In this document: positions 7,986 to 17,055 of the stretch, one piece after another
Layout: each line of letters opens with the position of its first letter
How positions within the stretch are numbered: position 1 is the stretch's first letter
IMG/VR virus record: IMGVR_UViG_3300045999_010452
Span: 1-43,668 of that record
Direction: 5' to 3' (one strand)
DNA length: 43,668 nucleotides
Origin: a virus
Made by a program: the position numbers and the translations under genes
Notes under the pieces: generated by a model
Told to the model about the DNA's origin: nothing
The model's input: the letters and a program-made list of their open reading frames with translations, nothing else
Databases searched by the model: none

Positions 7986-10900
7986 TTAGTCACCTGTTGG
8001 TGTATCATCTTTAATACTTTTCACATTATTCCACTTGTCACCAAAATATTTTTTATTTTTATTATCATCACCACCCATAGAAAACCAAACAGATAATATT
8101 GATGAGGTTGTTCCTTTAAAATCATTTTGGCTAGTATTAGGTAAATAAACATTCATTATATAATTAAGACATTGAGTATATAATGTTTTAACATCAATAT
8201 AATTATTAGTTATATTTATTACTCTAGTTGGTGGATTAAGTTGAATTAGATCCTTGTTTTCTTCTAATTGATATTTTTTTAAAAAATTAGAAAAAGTATC
8301 AGTACTTAAAAAAGGACTAAGAATTTGATAACCATCTCCTCTACTGTCAGATGTTCCAGTTTGTAAAAAAGTTTTATTTATAGATGGATTAGTATTGTTA
8401 TCATCATAAGTCCAACCTTGAAATTGATTCATATTAAAAGGTATTTGTTTACCATCATTACCTATAAGAGAAATATCATTAGAATTTTGAGGAAAATTAG
8501 TTAAATTATTAATATCAATACCTTCTTTACAATCTGGACTACCTATTCCAAGAAAAACAGATTCTCCGCCACGCCAAAATGATATCCATTTACCATAAAA
8601 ATCTTTAAATGTGTAAGTTTGAAGTGATGAATTTAAATGATCATTTGTAAGGAATTCAGGTGTTATGTTTATATTACTAACAATATTATCATCTGGTGGT
8701 TTTTGTTTTGTCAATTGATAAATAGATTGATAAATTAAATACATCAAATAGTCAGTTAAAGCATATTTTAAGTAAGTAGTTTGTTCAATTGCTTTTATAA
8801 TTTTATCAATAAGATCAACTAGTCTAGCTTTATTTTTCTTTGGTGCTATCTCATTAGTATCTAATAAAATGATTTGAGCTATTAGATTAGTCACCCAATC
8901 ATTACTTTTTAATGAATGATTAGCTTTAGTGATTACAAAACCAACATTTTTATTTCCATAATCTTTAGGTAAAATATCTGGAGATAATCTGATTATGTTT
9001 CCAATTGTTGGAGAGGTTATTCCATCTAATTCAATTTCTAATTCATATGGTATAAAAGCTTTGTAATCAAGGTCATTACCATTGATTTGGTATTGAATAG
9101 TTTGTAATAAACTAGATGCATTTAAAACCTCATTAGCTGTGGGAACATAAGTCACACCATAATCAACTGGTTTACCTTGGTATTCTTTAATACCATTAAC
9201 TTTATATTTGATATAATTTCTTAAAGAGATAACATTATTAGCTACTTGATAGACATAAACTAATTCTCCTGTAATTGTCTCAGTACCTATTTTTAATTGA
9301 TTTTTAGAACTAAGCTCATATCCTACTTGTCTTTGAATTCTGTCTTCTATTCCTTGATTAAAAAATGCTTGAGTTGAACTATATATATCACCAATATTAT
9401 TTGTATTATTAGCCGCAGCTCCTATACTTATCATAGTTGACATATCAGAAAAAATACGAGAATTAATTTTAACATTGCGACAAATACTTTTTAAACCTAA
9501 AGGATCAAATATAAATTTATTATTTTTAGTTTTTCCTGTTTCAAGATATTTAATATCTTGTATAAGTATCTGTTTTGCATTAGATTGTAGTTTAAGATCA
9601 TTTATACCACCTAAAGCTAAGTTTATATAATCTAACATTTTAGTCACTAAATCAATAACTAAAACACCATCAGGTGTATATAATTCTCTATAAACATCTA
9701 TAATTTTTTGTATAGACACGTAAACACATCTAAGATCTCCAACAGCGTTACTATTACCAACATCATCATCCTGTATTTTAAATGTTTTAGAATCTGGTCC
9801 TGCTATAAATCCAGTACCATCAAATGAAAATGATTCATAAGCATAAGGACCTGGGTTATTACTCTTATCTCCAGTCACAAATGTAGATTTCTGATTAAAT
9901 ACTAAACATGTAGTTGGATCAATAGAGACTGTATCTTCAGTTATAAGAAAATTTATTGTATATATTCCACCATCTTTATGATCATAACCAAGGCGTACTA
10001 TATTTTCTCCTTTATTATTTTTAGGTATAAAATATGTGTTTAAAATACCTAAAAACCAATCAAAACTTATATATTCTATAGCTGATCCATTTGATCCTCC
10101 ATCAATAGGTTTTATAACTTTTATATCATTATCCACAAGGCCTGGATGTCTTTTTTTAACATTTGCTACAATACTTTTACCTCCTTCTATAGTACTATTT
10201 AAAATAGATTGTTGTTGATCTTCTGTAGCTATAACAGGAGTACCATCAGCTGTTAAATTAGGATTTAATTGACCTCCATTAGCTGTAATTTCAGAACTAT
10301 TAATATAACCTATTAAATTTAGAAAAACTTTCTCAAAAAAGCTTAAAATAGGTCTATTTTCATTAAGTTCACTTGTTATTGTTGTGACAACATTTTGTGG
10401 TCCTAAAATTACAGGAGATGTAGTACTAGCTTTAAGAGATTCAAGTACTTCTCCTTTAGATATTAAAGTAGTAGTACATTGAAAACCACCATTTGGTAAT
10501 AAATTCCATGAAAAATTTTTAACAAAACCTAACAAACCATCATAATTACCACAATATTTTTTTCGATTATCACTTATAGCGCTATAAATGATTTCATCAC
10601 TAATATTACTAGCAAAAGCATCAATACTTGTTGTAAAATTTTCTATAGAAATATTATCAGGATAACCATTAATACCACCACTAACAACATCACCATGTTT
10701 TAAATATTGAGACCATCCCCATTCAAGTAAAACTGAATATCCTGGTCTCATAAAAAGTATTTCTAATTCGCTTAGTTGATGTCTGTCCCAAGCGTAAAAA
10801 GTAACTGTGGCTTCTCTTAATGAACCATAAGCTGATACAGATATGACATTAACTGATTCAATACCAGGCATTGGTCTAATACCATATAATCGATCTATTC

Positions 10901-11303
10901 TGGTTTTTTTATCATTTTTAGATATCAAATCAAGATCACTACCATATGATCCACCATCAAATTTATTAACTCCTTGTCTTAAAGAAGAATTATTTAATAA
11001 AGTACCACCCTCTAAAACATATTTTTTAGCTAATTGAGTACCAACATACCTATTATCACTCTGAAATCTACCATTTTTTATAATTTTTGAATTATAATCA
11101 ACAAGAGAAGTCATTTTTACCCAAGCATTTTTACCTGTTGTATAGCGTAAAAATTGATCTTGTCTTGGAATTGCTCCTGTTTTAAATATAGGATTCTTTT
11201 TTTGATCTTTATCTCCTGTATCACCCCATTGAGACACAACCTTCTCACGAGCTTTAAGTTGAGCAGCAATATATTCTGGTAAAGTTCCTTGAAATATAGA
11301 CAT
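7986..11303 (-). CDS. Large baseplate hub-like protein (gp27/VgrG-type features)
   Basis: A 1105-residue protein between the LysM-like baseplate gene (3-nt gap) and the TPS-repeat protein. ESVNVISVSAYGSLREATVTF and MRPGYSVLLEWGWSQYL (about residues 150-205) look like the beta-rich barrel of phage hub proteins. The segment near residues 770-810 (IGNIIRLSPDILP ... GFVITKANHSL ... WVTNLIAQI) matches the hub signature in which a G-x-I-x-x-L strand is followed by F-V-I-T-x-x-x-H and W-x-T. The C-terminal third (from about 860) is different in character, and I cannot assign it to a lysozyme, peptidase or spike. It is much longer than T4 gp27 (391 aa), so extra domains are fused. The baseplate role is well supported; the exact subunit identity is inferred. 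Confidence 0.6.
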   Translation of the reverse strand: MSIFQGTLPEYIAAQLKAREKVVSQWGDTGDKDQKKNPIFKTGAIPRQDQFLRYTTGKNAWVKMTSLVDYNSKIIKNGRFQSDNRYVGTQLAKKYVLEGGTLLNNSSLRQGVNKFDGGSYGSDLDLISKNDKKTRIDRLYGIRPMPGIESVNVISVSAYGSLREATVTFYAWDRHQLSELEILFMRPGYSVLLEWGWSQYLKHGDVVSGGINGYPDNISIENFTTSIDAFASNISDEIIYSAISDNRKKYCGNYDGLLGFVKNFSWNLLPNGGFQCTTTLISKGEVLESLKASTTSPVILGPQNVVTTITSELNENRPILSFFEKVFLNLIGYINSSEITANGGQLNPNLTADGTPVIATEDQQQSILNSTIEGGKSIVANVKKRHPGLVDNDIKVIKPIDGGSNGSAIEYISFDWFLGILNTYFIPKNNKGENIVRLGYDHKDGGIYTINFLITEDTVSIDPTTCLVFNQKSTFVTGDKSNNPGPYAYESFSFDGTGFIAGPDSKTFKIQDDDVGNSNAVGDLRCVYVSIQKIIDVYRELYTPDGVLVIDLVTKMLDYINLALGGINDLKLQSNAKQILIQDIKYLETGKTKNNKFIFDPLGLKSICRNVKINSRIFSDMSTMISIGAAANNTNNIGDIYSSTQAFFNQGIEDRIQRQVGYELSSKNQLKIGTETITGELVYVYQVANNVISLRNYIKYKVNGIKEYQGKPVDYGVTYVPTANEVLNASSLLQTIQYQINGNDLDYKAFIPYELEIELDGITSPTIGNIIRLSPDILPKDYGNKNVGFVITKANHSLKSNDWVTNLIAQIILLDTNEIAPKKNKARLVDLIDKIIKAIEQTTYLKYALTDYLMYLIYQSIYQLTKQKPPDDNIVSNINITPEFLTNDHLNSSLQTYTFKDFYGKWISFWRGGESVFLGIGSPDCKEGIDINNLTNFPQNSNDISLIGNDGKQIPFNMNQFQGWTYDDNNTNPSINKTFLQTGTSDSRGDGYQILSPFLSTDTFSNFLKKYQLEENKDLIQLNPPTRVINITNNYIDVKTLYTQCLNYIMNVYLPNTSQNDFKGTTSSILSVWFSMGGDDNKNKKYFGDKWNNVKSIKDDTPTGD

Positions 11304-11306
11304 AAC

Positions 11307-11627
11307 CTATTGATTGTTTAATTGTTCAAAATCACTTATTATTTTAGTTATATCACTTGGAATTCTTAATTGAAAACCTAAAGTTGGGTATAATGAATCA
11401 TTTGGTAAATCTGGATTAGCTACAGCTATAATCCACCATAATGTTGGGTCATCATAAAATTGATAAGCTAAATTATCTAATCTATCACCACGACGTGTAT
11501 ATATAAAAATATCATTTCCTGATAAAGGGATATCTGGATACTTAGTAGAAGAACGATACCTAATAACTTTTGGATATTGTGGTGTAGGTATTGTTTGAAT
11601 TATAGAATTATTATCATAGCGATCCAT
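11307..11627 (-). CDS. LysM-like baseplate protein (gp53/tail protein X type)
   Basis: A 106-residue protein. Its core TRRGDRLDNLAYQFYDDP followed by LWWIIAVANPDL and LGFQLRIPSD is the LysM-like fold found in baseplate proteins of contractile phages (T4 gp53 and the tail protein X group). It is shorter than T4 gp53 (196 aa), consisting of little more than a 40-residue N-terminal arm and the LysM core. It lies between the tube-cap-like and hub-like genes, where a baseplate wedge or hub-connecting protein is expected. A box reading coding-strand ATATTTATT sits only 3 nt before the ATG, too close to act like the other boxes. Confidence 0.72.
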   Translation of the reverse strand: MDRYDNNSIIQTIPTPQYPKVIRYRSSTKYPDIPLSGNDIFIYTRRGDRLDNLAYQFYDDPTLWWIIAVANPDLPNDSLYPTLGFQLRIPSDITKIISDFEQLNNQ

Positions 11628-11659
11628 GATAATAAATATGAATTTTATTAAAAATTTAA

Positions 11660-13765
11660 TTAACTAAGATATTTACTAAGTCCTTTCTTATCTTTACCTT
11701 CACTATCTTTACCACCACTAATAGTTTCATATTCAGGATAAGCCACACTATCTGGTGTAACAAATGAAGTATTAGCTTGAGTAGTTTTGTATACTCTTCT
11801 TGGTAAGAAAGAATGTATTGGTTTAAATGATAAAGATACCTTAATATATTTAGGTAATTGTAACTGATCCCCATCAATATTTGTTTCCCAATGTGAATCC
11901 AGCATACCACTTAATTTAATATCTGTAAATACACCTGGTTGTCTGTATATATAATCTCCCACTGTTAATACACCTATATTACCTCTCATTTTATTATACT
12001 CATTATAATCAGGTGCAAAAGAAGACATTAAATAGTTTAATTTTCTATATAATGGTTTCATCTCAGTGACTGAATGAGCAAAAACAGTAAATGCTACACC
12101 TATGTCTCTTGTGAATCCATCATAAACATAAAATTCCTCACCACGACCCATATAACGATAAGGATTCCATTTAGCAGACATATTGTCATCAAATCCATCT
12201 AAATATGCTCTAAAAGTTAAAATATCTGTACTAAGACCAGGTTTTAAATTAGCTTTATTATTATCTAAAAATTCAATTCTAAAATTTATAATATCTTTAC
12301 CATATATACCTTGTACATCTTGTTCTTTTGATAAATAATCTATAACCTTAGAAGATTTTTGACTAGTTTGAGAATAAAAAGTATTACTATCTGTAATGTC
12401 AATAACATTTATACTGTCAACTTTAAATTTTTTATCTGATTTTTTATCAGTAAAAGATACACCATATATTGTTTCTATATTTTTTAATGATCCTGATGGA
12501 GAAGAAATAGAGTTTACTGGTGTTATATGATTTTGTTCTTTTTGACTAATTATAGAATTTAAAGATATAACATCAAGAGAAGCATATGATAAAGGTTTAA
12601 ACCCATTCATTAATCCTTTTTTAGGATCATCTTCTTTTACTGTAGCATTTGTTCTTTGATCAGGATTAGTGTTAATCTTTGTCCTACCAATACCATATAT
12701 ACTATTAGGTCCCCCATAATAATTTAATAATGTTATTGGATTTGTAATAACTTCATTAGTATTCCTATCATCATCTCCATAAATAATAGTATTTAAATGC
12801 TGTAATAGTCTATTTTTTGAAAGAACAAAAGTTGATTGTTGTGGTTTTGGTTTTGAAGATTTGGGAAGTTTTACAATAGCTTCAAATTCATTTTTAAATT
12901 TTGGTTTACCATTAGCATCAACAAATGTACTTCCATCTGGTTGAGCAACAGCCTCATCAGTTTTTGTTATAAATTTACTTTTATCTGTATCAGCAGTTGA
13001 AGTATTAGAAGCTGGTGTAATAGGGGTAGTAGAGACTGGTTTATTGGTGGTAGATGGGGAAGCAAATGTTAAGAGTCTACTTGATGCTTCAGCGTAAAAT
13101 AAACTAGGAGATTTAAATTTATATAAATCTATGTTTTTATTATTTATATTATCATTATTTAAAGCGGATGTAGATGATTGATATGAACCAATATCTAATT
13201 TATTATTTTTTTTAGCTATTTCCTCATAATTATATTTACTAGTAGGAAGAAGACCAAATCTATTTAAATGAATTCCACCAGCGTTAACAGCTACTTGAGC
13301 TAATGTATTAATTCCAAAGTTATATATTCTAGTTGATCCTATAGGATTACCAACAGTATCTTTAACTGTAGTTTTACCTTTTTTAAATACTGTTTTATCT
13401 AATTCATCATCAAATTTGCTATATTTAAAACTTTTTTTACGGTCTTTAATACTATACTCTTGTTCTAATAAAGGATTTGATAATTGTAAACCAACTTGTT
13501 TAGTTAAAAATAAAACACCTTTTGCCGAAGCAAAAAATTTACCAACACGAGTTGTGTCTCTAAGTGTTGATAATCCTACATTTATAGCTCCACCTCGTAT
13601 AAATCCATCATCAAATAATGAGTATCGCAAACGTGGAAACTCAGGTTTTTTAGTGTAAGTACTATTTTTAAAGGATCCATTACTAGCGAATACTCCATCT
13701 TTAGTTACAGAATTATAGTATCCAGCTAGATTAGACCAAGCTTTATCTAGATTTGAAAACGGCAT
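11660..13765 (-). CDS. Baseplate/tail-tube-associated structural protein (tube initiator-like)
   Basis: A 701-residue protein. Its C-terminal 200 residues have the layout of phage tube-initiator or baseplate tube proteins: KWNPYRYMGRGEEFYVYDGF with TRDIGVAFTVFAHS (about 530-565), a PLYRKLNYLMSSFAPDY helix, then VGDYIYRQPGVFTDIKLSG (about 600-618) and KYIKVSLSFKPIHSFLPRR. The N-terminal 470 residues are low in recognisable motifs and contain a linker rich in Thr/Ser/Pro (near residues 230-260). Gene order (tape measure, small gene, this gene, LysM protein, hub) resembles the T4 29-48-54 region, so a gp48/gp54-like role is the best guess. The virion structural role is solid; the subunit is inferred. 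Confidence 0.6.
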   Translation of the reverse strand: MPFSNLDKAWSNLAGYYNSVTKDGVFASNGSFKNSTYTKKPEFPRLRYSLFDDGFIRGGAINVGLSTLRDTTRVGKFFASAKGVLFLTKQVGLQLSNPLLEQEYSIKDRKKSFKYSKFDDELDKTVFKKGKTTVKDTVGNPIGSTRIYNFGINTLAQVAVNAGGIHLNRFGLLPTSKYNYEEIAKKNNKLDIGSYQSSTSALNNDNINNKNIDLYKFKSPSLFYAEASSRLLTFASPSTTNKPVSTTPITPASNTSTADTDKSKFITKTDEAVAQPDGSTFVDANGKPKFKNEFEAIVKLPKSSKPKPQQSTFVLSKNRLLQHLNTIIYGDDDRNTNEVITNPITLLNYYGGPNSIYGIGRTKINTNPDQRTNATVKEDDPKKGLMNGFKPLSYASLDVISLNSIISQKEQNHITPVNSISSPSGSLKNIETIYGVSFTDKKSDKKFKVDSINVIDITDSNTFYSQTSQKSSKVIDYLSKEQDVQGIYGKDIINFRIEFLDNNKANLKPGLSTDILTFRAYLDGFDDNMSAKWNPYRYMGRGEEFYVYDGFTRDIGVAFTVFAHSVTEMKPLYRKLNYLMSSFAPDYNEYNKMRGNIGVLTVGDYIYRQPGVFTDIKLSGMLDSHWETNIDGDQLQLPKYIKVSLSFKPIHSFLPRRVYKTTQANTSFVTPDSVAYPEYETISGGKDSEGKDKKGLSKYLS

Positions 13766-13778
13766 TTATTATTATTTA

Positions 13779-14060
13779 TTAGTATCTTCCTTCTTTAGGA
13801 CCCTTAGATGAGTAAAGACCATTTACTGGTTTTGCCGCGTTATCTAAAGCTGAAGGAGGAGCGAAAGCACTAAATTTTCCCTTACCATATCTTCTACCAG
13901 TAAGCATATCTTGTGATCTAACTAAATTTTGATTACTAGCTAAAGCTTGAATATCTGAGGTTGTACGTTGGCCTTCATTTTCAAAATTAGGTCCTTTAGC
14001 ACCTAATAAACTCAAATTTTGAGGTGTTGGGTTTTTTAATTGATCTGAAATGTTTGGCAT
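13779..14060 (-). CDS. Small hypothetical tail-region protein (93 aa)
   Basis: Unrecognised 93-residue protein, basic and rich in Asn, Gly and Pro, with no membrane segment or predicted coil (MPNISDQLKNPTPQNLSLLG ... GPKEGRY). It lies between tape measure (37-nt gap with a TATTTATA box) and the tube-initiator-like gene (13-nt gap). Its low-complexity, disordered look and location suggest a minor tail component or an assembly factor, but nothing in the sequence proves this. Confidence 0.6.
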   Translation of the reverse strand: MPNISDQLKNPTPQNLSLLGAKGPNFENEGQRTTSDIQALASNQNLVRSQDMLTGRRYGKGKFSAFAPPSALDNAAKPVNGLYSSKGPKEGRY

Positions 14061-14082
14061 AGTTTTAAATTTTATTGTTTGA

Positions 14083-14090
14083 TATAAATA
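14083..14090 (-). promoter_or_regulatory. TATTTATA box upstream of the 93-aa tail gene
   Basis: The coding strand reads GAATATTTATATC, with the box ending 22 nt before the start codon. It fills the short gap after the tape measure gene. Same core (ATATTTA) and spacing as the other boxes. Candidate late promoter. Confidence 0.4.
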
Positions 14091-14097
14091 TTCATAA

Positions 14098-16686
14098 CTA
14101 TTGTCCTAATACACCATTGGCACTAGCCATACTAGTATATGTATTAAACTTATTAATACCTTCATTGTTTATATTAAGCTGTAATGGTCTCATGGCTAAG
14201 TCTTTAAGTATAGCATTAGTGTTTTCTTGAACAGCTTTAGCTTTCTCTTCCTCTTTTTTTCTACGTTCTTCATTTTCTTTAGCTAGAGAAAACAAACCAA
14301 CACCTAAACCAACTAAACCACCAATAGCAGCACCCCATGGTCCAAACATAGCTCCCATACCAGCAAATGATGCTGTTTGGCCTAAAACACCAACTGTATC
14401 TTTAGCAGCTCCCTCATCCATATTAGCTGCTACCATATTAGCTGCCATTCCACCTATCATTAATCCTCCTCCTACTTTCATCATTGTAGCCGCTCTAGCT
14501 GCTTGAGCATTTTGAGCTGCTAATAAAGTTTGAGTTGAAGCATTTCCATATAATTGTTTTCCTGTATTAGCACTATAAGCTACACCTCCTTGAACATAAG
14601 CATTACCAGTAGAAGTGAAAGTTTTAGTATTACTACCAACATATCCAACTCCAGGAACAAATCCTGTTCTTGGACCTCCAGCTCCAATTCCGCCTCCACC
14701 AGGACCCATTGATTGCATTGTGTAAACAGGATCCATTGGTCTACCTGTTGGTTTAGGTATTAATAATCCTTTTATACCTAAAGCAAATAAACCCATCATT
14801 GATCTCACAAGTCCTACAGCTAATGGAAGACCTAATAAAACTGCTCCTAAAGCATCACCTAAACCACCACCAGTCATTTTACCAAAAAAACCAAATATTT
14901 TTTCTACAAATTTAAGTCCTTTTTCTAAATAATTATATAAAACCTTCATCGGACCAGAAGTAATTTTAGCTAATATATCTCTAATTTTTTCAAAAGTATA
15001 TTTTTGTAATTCAGCTAATGATTTAGCTTCAAGATCTTTTCTAACACTTTCATCAATAGTAATACCTCTTTCTTTAGCTATTTTAAGTTGTTCTTCAGCT
15101 GATTTTTGAGCATCAGCTCCTAATTTAGCTTCAAACTCACGCTTACGAAGCATATCACCCATCTCTCCAGCTGTCATATTAAATACTTCAGCGTATGCTT
15201 TTCTTTGAATAACATTTAACTTTTCAAACTGATGGATATTACCAACTTGAGTAGCTATTTCATTCATTAATTTACTCTGATCACCTGATAAAGCAGCTGC
15301 TCTTGCTTTTTCTAGATTAATAGATTTACCAAGCAACAATTCAGCTTTAAGTTCAGCCTCAATTGATTGTTCAAAATTAAGTAATGACTCACCTATCTTA
15401 TCTACTTGTTCTAATGTTAAACCTAATCTATCAGCCTGTAAAACAGCTTTAGTTAATTCACCAACATTACCTTTAAATTTAGTTAATATTTCTCCACTAA
15501 CTGAACTTATTTTTTGCATTGCTTTTTGTTGGCTCATAGTGCCACCAAATTGCCTTTTTTGTTCATTAGTAGTTCTAATAACATTATTTAAAATATCATC
15601 ATTTGTTTGGTTTGTTTCTCTTGCTAATACAGCTAAATGAGCACTTTGTTCTTCATTTAAACCATAATAATGAGTTAATTTTTCAGCTGTGATAGCTTCT
15701 TTTTCAGAAAAAATTATAGATGTACCTAATGCTTCATTTAATTTAGCTCTACCTTCTAATATTCTAGAGGTAGATACAAACGCGTTTCTTTGTTCAGCTG
15801 AGTATTTAACTGCGCTCTCATATAAAGCTTGAGATTGCTCTTTACTTATATTTAATTGTTTACCTTGATCAACTATTCTTTGGTTAATAACACCATACGC
15901 ATCAAAAAACTTTTTAAGTATAGCTATTTGAGCTGTTAATAATATTAATGGATCTTTAAGTGATTTACCTATTTGGCTAAAAGTAGCTTGTATACCTTTA
16001 CCAAAAACAGAAAACGCTCCAGCTCCTGTAGCAGCTGTTTCTTCCATTTTTTCTTTAATTTTCTCAATTTTAATGAGAGAATTAAGAATTGGAATTTTAC
16101 TTATACCATCAAATATCTTATAAGTAATACCTAATGTTTTTTCAAATTTCTCAGCTTTAATTAAAGATTGACCTAATTCATTTTTTATCTTATTATAGAT
16201 ATCTCTTGTTTTCTCAAGTTGTTCATTAGCTTCTTCTTGATTAATTAATCCTTCAGCTATAGCTTCATTTAGGCTATCTTCTATTGATTTTTGTCTTGAC
16301 TTACTTTTTTCTAGTAAAGAATTAACATCCGCTACTTTTAATGAACCATTTGTTTGTTTTTCAAGAATTTTATTTATCTGATTAGATTCTTGTTGTTGTC
16401 TTCTTAATCCTCCAACTATATCTTGAGATATACCTTTATAAACTTTTTTAGTTTCTTCTTCAATATTGAGATTTCTTATTCTATTATTAAGAAGAGTCTC
16501 TAATTGAGCACCAATTCCTCTATATTCATTTTGAATTTGCCTAACAGTATCAAGAGTACCATCTAATACTTCTTTTGATTCATCTAATTTATCATTAAAT
16601 TTCTGCTGGTTTTGAACATCTTCTGGTGAAGCGGCTCCATTACTCTCCGGCATGAAAAAACGTCTTATAGGATTATTAAATGTCAT
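14098..16686 (-). CDS. Tail tape measure protein
   Basis: An 862-residue protein that should set tail length and occupy the tube lumen before DNA ejection. Residues about 20-190 are charged heptad-like coiled coil. A long helical middle (190-590) carries many Glu/Lys/Gln repeats. Hydrophobic, Gly-rich segments follow at about 610-645 (LGDALGAVLLGLPLAVGLV), 735-755 and 774-800 (GPWGAAIGGLVGLGVGLFSL), typical of tape measure proteins that insert in membranes during ejection. It directly follows the tail assembly chaperone pair, the classic position. T4 gp29 is 590 aa; if tail length scales with protein length, this tail is longer, but non-coiled domains complicate that. Confidence 0.82.
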   Translation of the reverse strand: MTFNNPIRRFFMPESNGAASPEDVQNQQKFNDKLDESKEVLDGTLDTVRQIQNEYRGIGAQLETLLNNRIRNLNIEEETKKVYKGISQDIVGGLRRQQQESNQINKILEKQTNGSLKVADVNSLLEKSKSRQKSIEDSLNEAIAEGLINQEEANEQLEKTRDIYNKIKNELGQSLIKAEKFEKTLGITYKIFDGISKIPILNSLIKIEKIKEKMEETAATGAGAFSVFGKGIQATFSQIGKSLKDPLILLTAQIAILKKFFDAYGVINQRIVDQGKQLNISKEQSQALYESAVKYSAEQRNAFVSTSRILEGRAKLNEALGTSIIFSEKEAITAEKLTHYYGLNEEQSAHLAVLARETNQTNDDILNNVIRTTNEQKRQFGGTMSQQKAMQKISSVSGEILTKFKGNVGELTKAVLQADRLGLTLEQVDKIGESLLNFEQSIEAELKAELLLGKSINLEKARAAALSGDQSKLMNEIATQVGNIHQFEKLNVIQRKAYAEVFNMTAGEMGDMLRKREFEAKLGADAQKSAEEQLKIAKERGITIDESVRKDLEAKSLAELQKYTFEKIRDILAKITSGPMKVLYNYLEKGLKFVEKIFGFFGKMTGGGLGDALGAVLLGLPLAVGLVRSMMGLFALGIKGLLIPKPTGRPMDPVYTMQSMGPGGGGIGAGGPRTGFVPGVGYVGSNTKTFTSTGNAYVQGGVAYSANTGKQLYGNASTQTLLAAQNAQAARAATMMKVGGGLMIGGMAANMVAANMDEGAAKDTVGVLGQTASFAGMGAMFGPWGAAIGGLVGLGVGLFSLAKENEERRKKEEEKAKAVQENTNAILKDLAMRPLQLNINNEGINKFNTYTSMASANGVLGQ

Positions 16687-16704
16687 TAATTAGGTTTTAC
16701 CGGG

Positions 16705-16712
16705 TATAAATA
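16705..16712 (-). promoter_or_regulatory. TATTTATA box upstream of the tape measure gene
   Basis: The coding strand reads TTCATATTTATACCC, ending 18 nt before the tape measure start codon, in the 36-nt gap between it and the chaperone extension. Candidate late promoter. On the opposite strand it reads TATAAATA, the T4 late consensus, but that orientation points away from the genes. Confidence 0.4.
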
Positions 16713-16722
16713 TGAAAAGCAC

Positions 16723-17055
16723 CTATTTTTTAGGCGCTTTTACTTTAGTAACAAAATCAGGAATTGGTATTTTTTCACGGGGATTTTTACCCATTTCAGT
16801 AGTTTTATCACTGTTTAAACTACCATATTTTTTATCTATATCCTCTTGTTGTTTTTCTATAGTTTCAGATAATTTTTGTAAATAGTAACGTCTATATCTT
16901 ATAGGCATGTTATAAACATCATCATGTGTAAATCCACCTTGACTATGATAACATAATAAAAATATTTCGTCTAATACTATTTTTTTATAACTAGGCGTCA
17001 GGCCAAAAAAAGCTAAGACCAATAGGTAAGTCGATGCCCTCCAACACATCACCAT
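16723..17055 (-). CDS. Tail assembly chaperone C-terminal extension, probably made by +1/-2 frameshift
   Basis: The open frame spans 110 codons and overlaps the end of the 252-residue chaperone gene by 65 nt. It is +1 relative to that gene. The unique part begins after about 17005 (GLTPSYKKIVLDEIFLLCYH...) and includes HDDVYNMPIRYRRYYLQKL and a Lys-rich tail. No ATG exists between the overlap and NMPIRYRR, so independent initiation would have to use ATGs at 17055 or 17049, deep in the upstream gene, giving an odd N-terminus (MVMCWRASTYLLVL). A fusion made by ribosomal slippage at the T7 run (17005-17011) is more economical and matches lambda G/GT-type chaperones, which sit just before the tape measure gene as here. 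In T4 the adjacent genes 26 and 51 may be the separate equivalents. Frameshifting is inferred. Confidence 0.6.
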   Translation of the reverse strand: MVMCWRASTYLLVLAFFGLTPSYKKIVLDEIFLLCYHSQGGFTHDDVYNMPIRYRRYYLQKLSETIEKQQEDIDKKYGSLNSDKTTEMGKNPREKIPIPDFVTKVKAPKK

